This document shows, one piece after another, positions 27,206 through 35,878 of a stretch of DNA of 64,000 nt. The DNA is taken from positions 124,001-188,000 of the forward strand of contig CAJUSW010000006.1 in assembly GCA_910589485.1 (NCBI GenBank). The letters are read 5' to 3'. The notes under the pieces are model-generated. The model searched no databases. It worked only from the letters and a program-made list of their open reading frames with translations, and had not been told where the DNA came from. The translations under genes and the position numbers were made by a program. The DNA comes from an uncultured Duncaniella sp. Its GTDB lineage: Bacteria > Bacteroidota > Bacteroidia > Bacteroidales > Muribaculaceae. Position 1 is the first letter of the stretch, and every line of letters starts with the position of its first letter.

Positions 27206-28582
27206 TTATTTGACCCAGGCGGTGGGGTTGAGTTTGGTGCGTTCGTTGCGGACCTCAAAGTGGAGTATGGTGCGGTTTCCATCGGCGGGGTCTGAGAAGA
27301 TGGTGCCTATGGTCTGTCCGGCCTTGACTTTCTCGCCCTGGCGCACTGATGCCGACGAAAGCCCTGCGTAGACGGTGAGATATTTGCCGTGGCGGAGCAT
27401 GACGATGGTGTTGAAGCCATCCTGGCGGAATATGGCCGAGACGGTGCCTTCAAATACTGCGCGGGCGGTGGTGCCACGCGACACTTCGATGTCGATGCCC
27501 GAGTTGTCGGTCATGACATGTTTCTGGGTGGGGTGGGGCTGACGGCCAAACTGGCGCACTATCTTGTAGCGTCCGTTCACAGGAAACAGCAACCGGCCCT
27601 TGTTGGAGGTGAAGGAGCCTGAGAGCTGCGAAGCCGATGTGGAGGCGGCCGAGCGCGTCTCGGCGCGGGCCGAGGCTATGTCGCGGGCCGAGAGGGTGTT
27701 ACCGTTCTTGCCCGAGGCTTTCGAGCGGGAGGCCGAGCTTTTCGCCTTCTTTACACGGGCCTCGCGGGCAGCTTCTTCCCGGGCTATGCGGGCTTGCTCG
27801 GCGGCTATTATGCGGTCCAGTTCGCGGTCCAGTGCACGGGCCTGACGCTTCTGCTCGGCGAGTTCGGCGCGCAGTTGCTTATCCTGCTTGCGTAGCGAGG
27901 TCACCATCTTTTCCGATTCTCCCTGCTTCACGGCGAGTGACCGGCGTGCATCCTCGGCCTCGCGGTAGGCGCGGTCCTGCTGGTGGCGCAGCCCGGTGAG
28001 GTGTTGCCGGCGCTCGCCTATACGTTCGATGGCCCGGTCGATGTCCTCGGCTTTGCGTTGGCGCCAAGCGGTGAAGCGGTTGAGGTAGCGCATGCGGCTA
28101 TAGGCCTCGCTGAAACTCCGTGACGAGAATATGAACGAGAGGGTGTTCATGTCGCCGGCCGCGGGTTGCATGCTCTTGACGGCTTTGGCGTAGGCCGAGC
28201 GCATCTCTTCGAGTTCCGATTCAAGGGTGGATATGGAGTCGGCTGTGGAGTTGATCTCAGCGCCTATGGAGTCGATGCGCGAACGCAGCTGCTTAACGGT
28301 GGCGTCCTGTTGGCGTATATCGGCGTTGAGCGAGTTTAGCGAGTTGAGCTGGCGTTTCAGTTCCTGCCCGGTGGTGTTGAGGCGGGTAGAAGTTTCCGAG
28401 ATCTTGCGTTGGGTGTTGGTCTGCTCCTTTTTCACGCTCTCGGCCGATCGTTGGGTCTTACGTTTACGCACGGGTGCTGCGGCATGGACATCGGTCACGC
28501 TTGTCGCGATCATGGCTGAAACCATGATTACGGCGAGCATGCGGAGAGATCGGCGTATCAGGCGAGAGGTGATGAATTGCAT
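27206..28582 (-). CDS. EnvC-like murein hydrolase activator (coiled coil plus degenerate M23/LytM domain)
   Basis: 458 residues. Signal peptide (to about VHAAA), then a long charged coiled coil (~45-280), a Lys/Ser/Ala linker, and a C-terminal LytM fold (~330-458). The zinc ligands of active M23 peptidases are not in place: the usual HxGxD reads NSGID and the usual HxH reads LHFE. That pattern matches EnvC/NlpD-type activators, which do not cut peptidoglycan themselves but switch on amidases at the division site. Last gene of a minus-strand cluster that includes DUF4292 and a TPR protein. Confidence 0.88.
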   Translation of the reverse strand: MQFITSRLIRRSLRMLAVIMVSAMIATSVTDVHAAAPVRKRKTQRSAESVKKEQTNTQRKISETSTRLNTTGQELKRQLNSLNSLNADIRQQDATVKQLRSRIDSIGAEINSTADSISTLESELEEMRSAYAKAVKSMQPAAGDMNTLSFIFSSRSFSEAYSRMRYLNRFTAWRQRKAEDIDRAIERIGERRQHLTGLRHQQDRAYREAEDARRSLAVKQGESEKMVTSLRKQDKQLRAELAEQKRQARALDRELDRIIAAEQARIAREEAAREARVKKAKSSASRSKASGKNGNTLSARDIASARAETRSAASTSASQLSGSFTSNKGRLLFPVNGRYKIVRQFGRQPHPTQKHVMTDNSGIDIEVSRGTTARAVFEGTVSAIFRQDGFNTIVMLRHGKYLTVYAGLSSASVRQGEKVKAGQTIGTIFSDPADGNRTILHFEVRNERTKLNPTAWVK

Positions 28583-28662
28583 TTTTACGTGAGGTTGTTA
28601 TTGAATCATGGCTGAGAGAGTGAAGGCGAGGAGAGGTGAAGTGTAGGGATGGGCTGAGCCCG

Positions 28663-29391
28663 TCAGATCTTGGAGAGGGCGCGTATGAGTTCCGATCCCT
28701 TTATGCGCCGGTAGCCCGACGGCAGTGAGAAACGGCCGGCATTGCCTGCGTCCACCTCGGCGCGTTGCCAGTTGTAGTCCAGAGTGGCGGCTACGCTGGT
28801 TTTGCCTGACGTTGCCTCGATGCTGACGTCCGACGCGAGGGGCAGATTCTCGAGCGGAGAGTAGGTCACTTTGGCTGTGCGTCCCGACCGGTGGCTCACG
28901 GTGATGGCAAGCGGCTGGAATGTGGAGTCAAGCGTGCGCAGGTCAACGCTCACATTCCCCGTCGAAGCCGGGAGCGTGAGCGGTGCTCCGAGCAGTATGT
29001 TCTGCAGGTCGCCCACGGTGATATTGAGTCCGCCGAGTGCCTCGCTGATGCTTTCTGCCACATACACCCGTTGCATCTTGGCGTAGGCATACACGGAGTC
29101 GCCCGTTACATAGGCCGCGGCTACCTCCATGCCGAAAAATCTCATGGATATGTGTATGCTCCGGTCCTTGACCATCGTCATGGTGCCGGATATGCGTATC
29201 GATTTTGGCTTGCTCACGTTGACGCTGACCGGCAGTTTCAGGTCGGTCCACTCGATGCCTCCTTCCCCTGCGGGCGAGCCGGGAGTATAGGAGTCTCCAC
29301 CTGATATAGCCCCCTTGCGCGAGGAGCCACACGAGGCTACGGTGAGTATCAGCGCGGAGAGGAGCATGTAGCGGAATATTGATCGGATCAT
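28663..29391 (-). CDS. DUF4292-type lipoprotein
   Basis: 242 residues. Lipobox VASC (Cys21). The body is beta-rich with 'SIRISGTMTMVKDRSIHIS' followed by 'FFGMEVAAAYVTGDSVY', the central signature of DUF4292, a family proposed to have a LolB/LppX-like lipid-binding fold. A role in lipoprotein or lipid handling at the outer membrane is inferred. The gene order dut-TPR-DUF4292-EnvC is, from memory, shared with other Bacteroidales. It lies 33 bases after the TPR gene and 80 bases before the EnvC-like gene. Confidence 0.87.
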   Translation of the reverse strand: MIRSIFRYMLLSALILTVASCGSSRKGAISGGDSYTPGSPAGEGGIEWTDLKLPVSVNVSKPKSIRISGTMTMVKDRSIHISMRFFGMEVAAAYVTGDSVYAYAKMQRVYVAESISEALGGLNITVGDLQNILLGAPLTLPASTGNVSVDLRTLDSTFQPLAITVSHRSGRTAKVTYSPLENLPLASDVSIEATSGKTSVAATLDYNWQRAEVDAGNAGRFSLPSGYRRIKGSELIRALSKI

Positions 29392-29424
29392 GGGTGTACA
29401 GTGGATGCTTGGGTATGTGGATGC

Positions 29425-31182
29425 TTATTTGAAGAAATACGTCTTGTGCTTTACTTTGCGTTGGAGCAATTCGTTGGAGGGGTCCATTTTCAGAGCCTCT
29501 TTCCAGAACTCTACCGCCTTCTCGGGCTCTCCGTCCATGAAGTATATGTCGCCGGCGTGTTCGAGCACATCAGCGCTCATATCCTCCTCGCCGGTCAGCT
29601 CCATGGTGCGGTCGATCATGTCGCGGGCCTTGGCATAGTCCTTCTTCTTGAAGAGTACCCAGGCATAGGTGTCGAGTGAGGTGGGATTGTCCTGCTCGGC
29701 CTGCATCACGGTCTCGATCATCTTCAGGGCTTCGTCGAGATCCTTGCCCTGCACCGCCATGTGGTAGGCGCAGTTGTTGAGAGCGAGCACATTGGCGGGG
29801 TTGTAGGTCAGGGCCTTGCGGTAATATACATACGAGCTGTCCACCCGTTCCTGCTGATACATGTTGTCGCCCATGGCCGTGTAGATGCTCGACAGGGTTT
29901 CGGCATCGGCCTCGTCGGTGAGTTTCAGAGCCTTCTCAAGCTCGGCCATGCACTTGTCGTTCTCCTTGCGCTGGCCGTAGATCGACCCGAGCACCAGATG
30001 CTGGCGGGCATTGTCGGGGTAGTAGTGGAGCGAGCGTTCTATCGCGTCCTTGGCTTTGTCGAGGTTCTCCACCTGCAGATACAGCGATGTGAGCATCTCC
30101 CAGCCTTCGGGATCGGCGGGGTCGAGTCCGAGGGTCTGCTCCTCCTGCTCGGCGGCTCCTTCATAGTCGCGCGTCACTATCAGATAGCGGGCATAGGAGT
30201 CGTGTATGTCGTGCTCGAGCGGATGTTGCACTATCAGCGTGTCAAACAGTTGCCTTATGCGTGGCTGTTGCAGCGAGTCGGTGTACATCTCCTGGATGTA
30301 TCCTCTCAGTATCGAGAGCTTGGTGTTGACATCGAGGCTGTTCTGGCGCAGGGCGTTGAACACCTCGCGGTCATATCCCACGGAGTCCTCCCGGGCCTTA
30401 TAGTATTCGGCCTTGGAATAGTAGGCAAGTCCGCTCGAGGGATCCAGCTCACAGGCGCGGTCGAAAAACTTCAGTGCCTCGTCGTTGCGGCCGAACATCG
30501 AGTAAACCTTCCCTGAGAACACCATGAACTCCACGTTGGCGGGCGACGACTCACGCAGGCGGTCGGCTTCGGCCAGTATCGAGGCGGTGTCGTTCTCGTT
30601 GAAGTACAGCTGTATTTTGTTGCTCGACAGGCTGAGGTTGGGGCCCTCGGTTGCCTCGATCGAGTCGTATATCGCTATCGCGCGGTCGCGGTCGTTGTTG
30701 TCGCCCCCTTGCGAGAGCACCTCGGCGAGCTGAAACGCTATCTCCACCTTTTCGGGATAGAGGCGATGGAGGGTGTCCCACACGCGTATGGCCTCGGCGC
30801 GGTCGAGCGAGCGCTGGGCGAGGAGTCCGTATTTCACTCCGGTGTAGTAGTCATCCGGATTTGCCTCCCAATACTCCTTGAGCATGCTCACGCCTTTCCC
30901 CATACCGGTGGTGTCGGTCGGGTCGGACGATAGGATCAGGATGAAGTTGGACAGCTCAAGCCCGGTCTCCTTATCAGCAGGGTTGAGTTCGCGGGCGCGC
31001 GACAGCAGCGAGAATGCGGCGTCGTAATTGCCTTGCGACTTGGCCCTGAGGGCTTCGAGATACATGTAGTCGGCCTTGGCAACATCTTCGGGCGATGTAG
31101 CCGGCTTGCGTCCGCGCCCTGTGGCCGTCGCGGCCATGGCAAGGAGCATTATGGGGATGATAAGGAATGGAAGTCGCTTCAT
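29425..31182 (-). CDS. Tetratricopeptide repeat protein
   Basis: 585 residues. A signal peptide (residues 1-~22) is followed by tandem TPR units spread along the whole chain; clear examples include 'KSQGNYDAAFSLLSRARELN', FGRNDEALKFFDRACELDPS and DGEPEKAVEFWKEALKMDPS. TPR solenoids act as protein-protein scaffolds. Its place between dut and DUF4292 is typical of Bacteroidales and suggests a periplasmic, envelope-related scaffold (inference). No catalytic domain is visible. Confidence 0.9.
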   Translation of the reverse strand: MKRLPFLIIPIMLLAMAATATGRGRKPATSPEDVAKADYMYLEALRAKSQGNYDAAFSLLSRARELNPADKETGLELSNFILILSSDPTDTTGMGKGVSMLKEYWEANPDDYYTGVKYGLLAQRSLDRAEAIRVWDTLHRLYPEKVEIAFQLAEVLSQGGDNNDRDRAIAIYDSIEATEGPNLSLSSNKIQLYFNENDTASILAEADRLRESSPANVEFMVFSGKVYSMFGRNDEALKFFDRACELDPSSGLAYYSKAEYYKAREDSVGYDREVFNALRQNSLDVNTKLSILRGYIQEMYTDSLQQPRIRQLFDTLIVQHPLEHDIHDSYARYLIVTRDYEGAAEQEEQTLGLDPADPEGWEMLTSLYLQVENLDKAKDAIERSLHYYPDNARQHLVLGSIYGQRKENDKCMAELEKALKLTDEADAETLSSIYTAMGDNMYQQERVDSSYVYYRKALTYNPANVLALNNCAYHMAVQGKDLDEALKMIETVMQAEQDNPTSLDTYAWVLFKKKDYAKARDMIDRTMELTGEEDMSADVLEHAGDIYFMDGEPEKAVEFWKEALKMDPSNELLQRKVKHKTYFFK

Positions 31183-31262
31183 TGGTTGGACACACTCTTA
31201 GAGGGTTTGCCGAAATTGTGTAGGGGGGGGTGGAATACTGCTCCGGTGGGGGAGTGCTGATT

Positions 31263-31706
31263 CTATTCAGTGCCGGTGTGGCCGAAGGCTCCGTCGCCAC
31301 GTTCGGTCTGGTCGATACGCTTCACGGGCTCCCAGGTCACGTGCACATATTTCTTGATCACCATCTGAGCGATGCGTTCGCCGGGTGCGATGGTGTAAGG
31401 CTCGTTGGACAGATTGATGACGATTATGCCGATGTCGCCGCGATAGTCGGCGTCCACGGTTCCGGGTGTGTTGACCAGCGATATGCCGTGCTTGAGGGCG
31501 AGGCCCGAGCGCGGACGTATCTGGCACTCGTAGCCCTGCGGGAGCTGCATCTTCAGGCCGGTGGGTATGAGAGCACGCTCGAGCGGTCCGAGGGTCAGAG
31601 GTTCGGTGATATTGGCGCGCACGTCCATCCCGGCTGCCGAGTGTGTCTCGTAAGCGGGCAGATCGTAGGGCGATTCGCTGATGATTTTTACAGTGATATG
31701 TTCCAT
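31263..31706 (-). CDS. dut: dUTP diphosphatase
   Basis: 147 residues, the normal size of a trimeric dUTPase. All five motifs are visible: (I) AAGMDVRAN, (II) RPRSGLALKHG, (III) GTVDADYRGDIGIIVIN, (IV) GERIAQMVI and (V) ERGDGAFGHTG near the C-terminus. Motif V has DGAFGHTG where GGFGSTG is more usual. The enzyme hydrolyses dUTP to dUMP, keeping uracil out of DNA and supplying dTMP synthesis. It precedes the TPR gene by 80 bases. Confidence 0.96.
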   Translation of the reverse strand: MEHITVKIISESPYDLPAYETHSAAGMDVRANITEPLTLGPLERALIPTGLKMQLPQGYECQIRPRSGLALKHGISLVNTPGTVDADYRGDIGIIVINLSNEPYTIAPGERIAQMVIKKYVHVTWEPVKRIDQTERGDGAFGHTGTE

Positions 31707-31813
31707 AAATAAATAGTCGGATAGATAGTAGAATTCTATGTATTAACGCGTGAGGGGATAAGAGTGTTTAGTGGAGATCGTCACGATCTCGTGCCTGGTG
31801 CGGACAACCGGGC

Positions 31814-32743
31814 CTAATGCCGGTAACGTTTGAGCAAACCGTCCTCGAAGAGCAGATACACCCCGTTTTCGTACAGCCATGCCTCGCGGAGATAGCTATT
31901 GGTGGCGCCGCGGTCAATCTCCTTGGGTGATCCGAGCGACAGGCGGCACTCCTCGAGGGTCATTCCCTCGGTCACACGGCCGTCGATGATCATCTGCCAA
32001 TGCTCGGGCGGGATGTGAGGATAGCGCAGACGCGGATCGGAGAACGAGAATACGCGCGAGAATGTGCGGGGCGCTTCCCCCTTGGCTCCGGGGTGGATGA
32101 ACACTCGGGCCGAATGGCCGTCGTGGTCGGTAAACGCTACTTTTATCGGAAACAGTGCGTTGCCGGGCGATACCGAGTCGATCCTCACGGGAATGAACTT
32201 TCTCCCTTTCCATATAGGCTCGTCATCATCGTTGCGCCACAGGGAGGTGAGGATATAGAACTCCTTGCCTTCCAGCAACCGGCGTGCTCCATCGATCACC
32301 GACATCTGTATGGTGAACGGCACCTCGGTAACGGAGTCGGTCATGAGCCGTTCCAGGGGCTTGTTTATGCGGTAGGTGAGCGGTAGGCCGGCCGGGGTTG
32401 TGAATGTGACGTCCGACACGGTGCCTCCCGTTACCGATGTGGCCTCCTCGGTGCCCCGGTATCTGATCAGCGAGCCTTTGAGCGATCCGGCCGGTGTGCC
32501 CGATGCCCCGAATATGCGTTCGATGCGGTCGTCGGTGACCATGAATGTCTTGCCCGGTTCCCATTTGGCGAACGGGGTGTCAGCCACCGAGGCCATGTAG
32601 GTGTCCTCGGCCGTGGGCGGGGGCACTTCACGCTTCACGTCCTTTCCGGTGATGCGCGGAGTGGATTCTACACCTGTGAAGAAGCATCCCTGCAGTGGTA
32701 GCAGGGATGCTGTCAACAGGATATTTTGGAGAAATATCTTCAA
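31814..32743 (-). CDS. Lipoprotein with C-terminal BamE/SmpA-like segment
   Basis: 309 residues. Lipobox LQGC (Cys20). The middle is unassigned beta-rich sequence. The last ~60 residues (IIDGRVTEGMTLEECRLSLG, then an EIDRG loop and YENGVYLLFEDG) resemble the SmpA/BamE fold, in which a 'G.t..ev...lG.P' helix packs on a small sheet. BamE-like domains act as small scaffolds in outer-membrane assembly, but no specific function is claimed. It lies 13 bases downstream of the S9 peptidase gene and is probably co-transcribed with it. Confidence 0.65.
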   Translation of the reverse strand: MKIFLQNILLTASLLPLQGCFFTGVESTPRITGKDVKREVPPPTAEDTYMASVADTPFAKWEPGKTFMVTDDRIERIFGASGTPAGSLKGSLIRYRGTEEATSVTGGTVSDVTFTTPAGLPLTYRINKPLERLMTDSVTEVPFTIQMSVIDGARRLLEGKEFYILTSLWRNDDDEPIWKGRKFIPVRIDSVSPGNALFPIKVAFTDHDGHSARVFIHPGAKGEAPRTFSRVFSFSDPRLRYPHIPPEHWQMIIDGRVTEGMTLEECRLSLGSPKEIDRGATNSYLREAWLYENGVYLLFEDGLLKRYRH

Positions 32744-32756
32744 TATGAACGGTTTC

Positions 32757-34886
32757 TTATTTTACCACGCTCTCGGGCTTGAGGCCGAGGTTGTGGAACA
32801 TGAAGGAATAAATGTCGGCATACTCCTCGATCACCTTGGCGGTGGGTTTGCCGGCGCCGTGTCCGGCCTTGGAGTCAATGCGTATCAGCTTGGGGGCATC
32901 GCCGGTATCGGCGGCCTGCAGGGCTGCGGCATACTTGAACGAGTGAGCGGGCACCACGCGGTCGTCATGATCGGCGGTAGTGACCATGATGGCGGGATAG
33001 GGGGTGCCGTCGTTGCGTATGGTGTGGAGGGGTGAGTATCCGAGCAGATACTTGGCCATTTCGGGCGAGTCGGCCGATGTGCCGTAGTCCGAAGCCCAGT
33101 TCCATCCGATGGTGAACAGATGATAACGCATCATGTCCATAACGCCCACGCGGGGGAAAGCTACCTTGAAGAGGTCGGGACGCTGGTTAACGGTGGCGCC
33201 CACGAGCAGTCCGCCGTTGCTGCCGCCTTCGATGGTCAGATAGTCGGGCGAGGTCCAGCCCTCCTTGATGAGATATTCGGCGGCTCCGATGAAGTCGTCA
33301 AACACATTTTGCTTCTTCATCTTTGTGCCGGCCTCGTGCCATGCTTCGCCGTATTCCGATCCCCCACGCAGATTGGTCTGGGCATAGATCACGCCGTTCT
33401 CGAGGAGGAACATGCGGTAGGCCGAGAAGCCGGGGGTGAGCGATACGTTGAAACCGCCGTAGCCGTAGAGGTAGACAGGGTTCTTGCCGTTGCGCTCCAG
33501 GCCTTTCTTATAGGTCAGGAACATGGGCACCTTGGTACCGTCGGCCGAGGGATAGAACACCTGCTCGGTGACATAATCGTCGAGGTTCACGCCCTCGAGC
33601 TCGGGCTGGAACATGCGGGTGCTCTCGCCGGTCGAGACGTCGAATGAGTAGAGGGTGGAGGGTGAGGTGAACGAGCTCAGGTTGTAGAATACATCCTCGG
33701 GGTGCTTGCGTGATGTGGAGAGGGCGATCGAGCCGATGCCGGGCAGATTTACGTCCGACACCTTCTTGCCGTCCATCGAGTAGATGGATACATGGTCGGA
33801 GGCGTCCTTCTCATAGGTGAGATACATGTTGTCGCCCGAGAGCTGTACACTCTTGAGCACACCCTCGCCTTCGGGGATAAGTTCTTTCCAGTTCTCACGT
33901 GCGGGGTTGGCCACGTCTGCCACCATGAGGCGGCGACGGTCGGCTCCGAATGAAGTGAGCAGGTATATCTTGCCGCCTATCACGTCGATCACCTCGCAGT
34001 CATAATTCTGGTCGGGCGATACGGTGACCCATGCTCCGCCACGGCGCATCTTCAGGGCGTTGCCCACGCCCTGGCCGCCGATCGAAACGAACATCACCGG
34101 CTCGGTGCTTGCCACGCCGGCGCTGTGGAAATGGAGAGGATTGGCGGGATCGGAGAACACGATGGTATCCTCGCTCTGGGGAGTGCCCAGCTTGTGATAG
34201 TACACCTGATGGTTCTCGTTGGCATTGGAGAACTCCTTGCCGGCCTCGGGACGCGGATACGCGCTGTAGTAGAATCCGTCGCCGTCCCATTCGGCTCCCG
34301 TGAACTTGGCCCACTCGATATGGTCGGGGAGCAGTTCGCCGGTGGCGGTGTCCATCACGTAGATCTCGGTCCAGTCGCTGCCACTGCGGCTTATGGTGTA
34401 GGCTGTGTACTTTCCGTCCTTCGACTGGAATGTGCCGGTGAGGGCCACTGTGCCGTCGTCGCTCAGGGTGTTGGGGTCGAGGAACACCTCGCGGTCGCCC
34501 GACTTGAGGTCGGCGGTGCGGTATATCACGGCCTGGTTCTTAAGGCCGTCGTTCTCGGCATAGTAATATTTGCCGTCATTTTCGCGGGAGGGGACACCAC
34601 GCTTCACAAAATTGTTGAGGTGGGCCAGACGCTCGGCGATGGCTCCGCGATATGGTATCTGCGAGAGATACTGCTGTGTCACCTTGTTCTCGGCCTCGAC
34701 CCAAGCGAGGGTCTCGGGAGCGGTGTCGTTCTCCAGCGGGCGGTAGATGTCACTGACCTCCAGTCCGAAGATTGTGTCGACAGTCCCGTCCTGCGGTGCG
34801 GCCGGGTAATTGAGTTTCTCGGAAGTGTGGCAACCTGCCATCGTGCATGTCAGCATGGCTGTAGCAATAATGTGAAACGGTTTCAT
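32757..34886 (-). CDS. Prolyl oligopeptidase family serine peptidase (S9A), lipoprotein
   Basis: 709 residues from the chosen ATG; an upstream in-frame ATG at 34931 would add 15 residues without signal character. Lipobox MAGC (Cys19) indicates membrane anchoring outside the cytoplasm. The N-terminal half is a seven-bladed propeller, preceded by the PYRPLE-like 'DIYRPLENDTAPETLAWVEAEN' region that is typical of S9A. The catalytic alpha/beta-hydrolase part shows the Ser motif GGSNGG, Asp in TTADHDDRV and His in KAGHGAGKP. It cleaves short peptides after proline. Following genes are envelope-related, but no direct functional link is evident. Confidence 0.95.
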   Translation of the reverse strand: MKPFHIIATAMLTCTMAGCHTSEKLNYPAAPQDGTVDTIFGLEVSDIYRPLENDTAPETLAWVEAENKVTQQYLSQIPYRGAIAERLAHLNNFVKRGVPSRENDGKYYYAENDGLKNQAVIYRTADLKSGDREVFLDPNTLSDDGTVALTGTFQSKDGKYTAYTISRSGSDWTEIYVMDTATGELLPDHIEWAKFTGAEWDGDGFYYSAYPRPEAGKEFSNANENHQVYYHKLGTPQSEDTIVFSDPANPLHFHSAGVASTEPVMFVSIGGQGVGNALKMRRGGAWVTVSPDQNYDCEVIDVIGGKIYLLTSFGADRRRLMVADVANPARENWKELIPEGEGVLKSVQLSGDNMYLTYEKDASDHVSIYSMDGKKVSDVNLPGIGSIALSTSRKHPEDVFYNLSSFTSPSTLYSFDVSTGESTRMFQPELEGVNLDDYVTEQVFYPSADGTKVPMFLTYKKGLERNGKNPVYLYGYGGFNVSLTPGFSAYRMFLLENGVIYAQTNLRGGSEYGEAWHEAGTKMKKQNVFDDFIGAAEYLIKEGWTSPDYLTIEGGSNGGLLVGATVNQRPDLFKVAFPRVGVMDMMRYHLFTIGWNWASDYGTSADSPEMAKYLLGYSPLHTIRNDGTPYPAIMVTTADHDDRVVPAHSFKYAAALQAADTGDAPKLIRIDSKAGHGAGKPTAKVIEEYADIYSFMFHNLGLKPESVVK

Positions 34887-35002
34887 TTTTTGGTTTATCA
34901 GATTGGGTTTATCCTGGTATTCACAATGCAAAGTAACGAATAATTCTTTAATATTCCCATACCTAAGTGCTTTTCTTTAGTGGTTAAATTATGCTAAGAG
35001 CA

Positions 35003-35033
35003 TTGCCGTATTGGCCGTTTTTTGCTACTTTTG
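35003..35033 (+). promoter_or_regulatory. Promoter of the ECF sigma factor gene
   Basis: -33 TTG (35003-35005) and -7 TACTTTTG (35026-35033) are separated by 20 bases, giving a leader of about 118 bases. Confidence 0.75.
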
Positions 35034-35157
35034 CATAACGGATTCCCATTTATTGTGTGGTTTCCGTGATTTAGGAAAATTTAACATTGTCCATTTCTTA
35101 ACCAGCGATCAGCCTATAGAATCCATCTCTACTCAAATCCCAAAAAGAATAACTACA

Positions 35158-35748
35158 ATGCAAGACTTGACTAAGCTCACCGACCGCGAATTGGTCGCCG
35201 CTTACGCCAATGATAGTAACGAGGCGTTTGACATTCTGCTCGAGCGTCACAAAAACCGGGTGTTCACCTATATCCTTCACATCGTGAAGAACAAGGACCT
35301 TGCCGACGATATCTTCCAGGAGACGTTCGTCAAGGCCATAATGACCATACGTCAGGGCCGGTATGCCGAGCACGGCAAGTTCTCGGGGTGGCTCACCCGC
35401 ATAGCCCACAATCTCATCATCGACTACTTCCGTCAGGAGAAGGTGGAGAACACTCTGTCGACCGACGACGAGGGTGCCGATCTGCTCAACCGTCGTGACC
35501 TGTGTGACGGCACTGTCGAGGACGAGATGGTGAGCCTCCAGATCGACGAGGACCTGCGCCGTCTGGTGATGTCGCTTCCCGATCCTCAGCGCGAGGTGCT
35601 GGTGATGCGATTCTACCGCAACATGTCGTTCAAGGAGATTGCCGATGCCACCAAGGTGAGCATCAACACCGCTCTCGGCCGCATGCGCTATGCTATAATC
35701 AATATGCGCAACCTGGCCGAGAAGAACAATATTGTCCTTGCCGTGTAG
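35158..35748 (+). CDS. RNA polymerase sigma factor, ECF (sigma-70 family)
   Basis: 196 residues from the ATG at 35158; an upstream TTG at 35011 would overlap the promoter and is rejected. Region 2 is clear (EAFDILLERHKNRVFTYI, KNKDLADDIFQETFVKA, GKFSGWLTRIAHNLIIDYFR) and region 4 contains LPDPQREVLVMRFYRNMSFK then EIADATKVSINTALGRM, the HTH. It directs RNA polymerase to a subset of promoters. No anti-sigma factor gene is adjacent; the next gene is a porin-like protein beyond a terminator. It resembles the stand-alone sigma factors of Bacteroidales more than the FecI type. Confidence 0.94.
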   Translation: MQDLTKLTDRELVAAYANDSNEAFDILLERHKNRVFTYILHIVKNKDLADDIFQETFVKAIMTIRQGRYAEHGKFSGWLTRIAHNLIIDYFRQEKVENTLSTDDEGADLLNRRDLCDGTVEDEMVSLQIDEDLRRLVMSLPDPQREVLVMRFYRNMSFKEIADATKVSINTALGRMRYAIINMRNLAEKNNIVLAV

Positions 35749-35785
35749 ACTGTCCTCCCTCCCCGCGTTACTCTCTGCTCACTCC

Positions 35786-35810
35786 GGCCTCATGGCCGAG
35801 GCCCCTTTTT
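35786..35810 (+). terminator. Rho-independent terminator after the sigma factor gene
   Basis: GGCCTC (35786-35791) pairs with GAGGCC (35798-35803) and is followed by CC and five T. It lies inside the 5' extension that a longer reading of the porin gene would need, supporting a later start for that gene. Confidence 0.75.
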
Positions 35811-35878
35811 CACTGACCGAACCAATTTGTACACCAATCATCCATATGTCATCAGTTCTAAGTAAAAAGATTATTGCT

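Noticed and set aside
35732..35878. Longer porin reading from a TTG at 35732
   Set aside because: It would translate through the sigma-factor terminator and lacks a signal peptide at its start.
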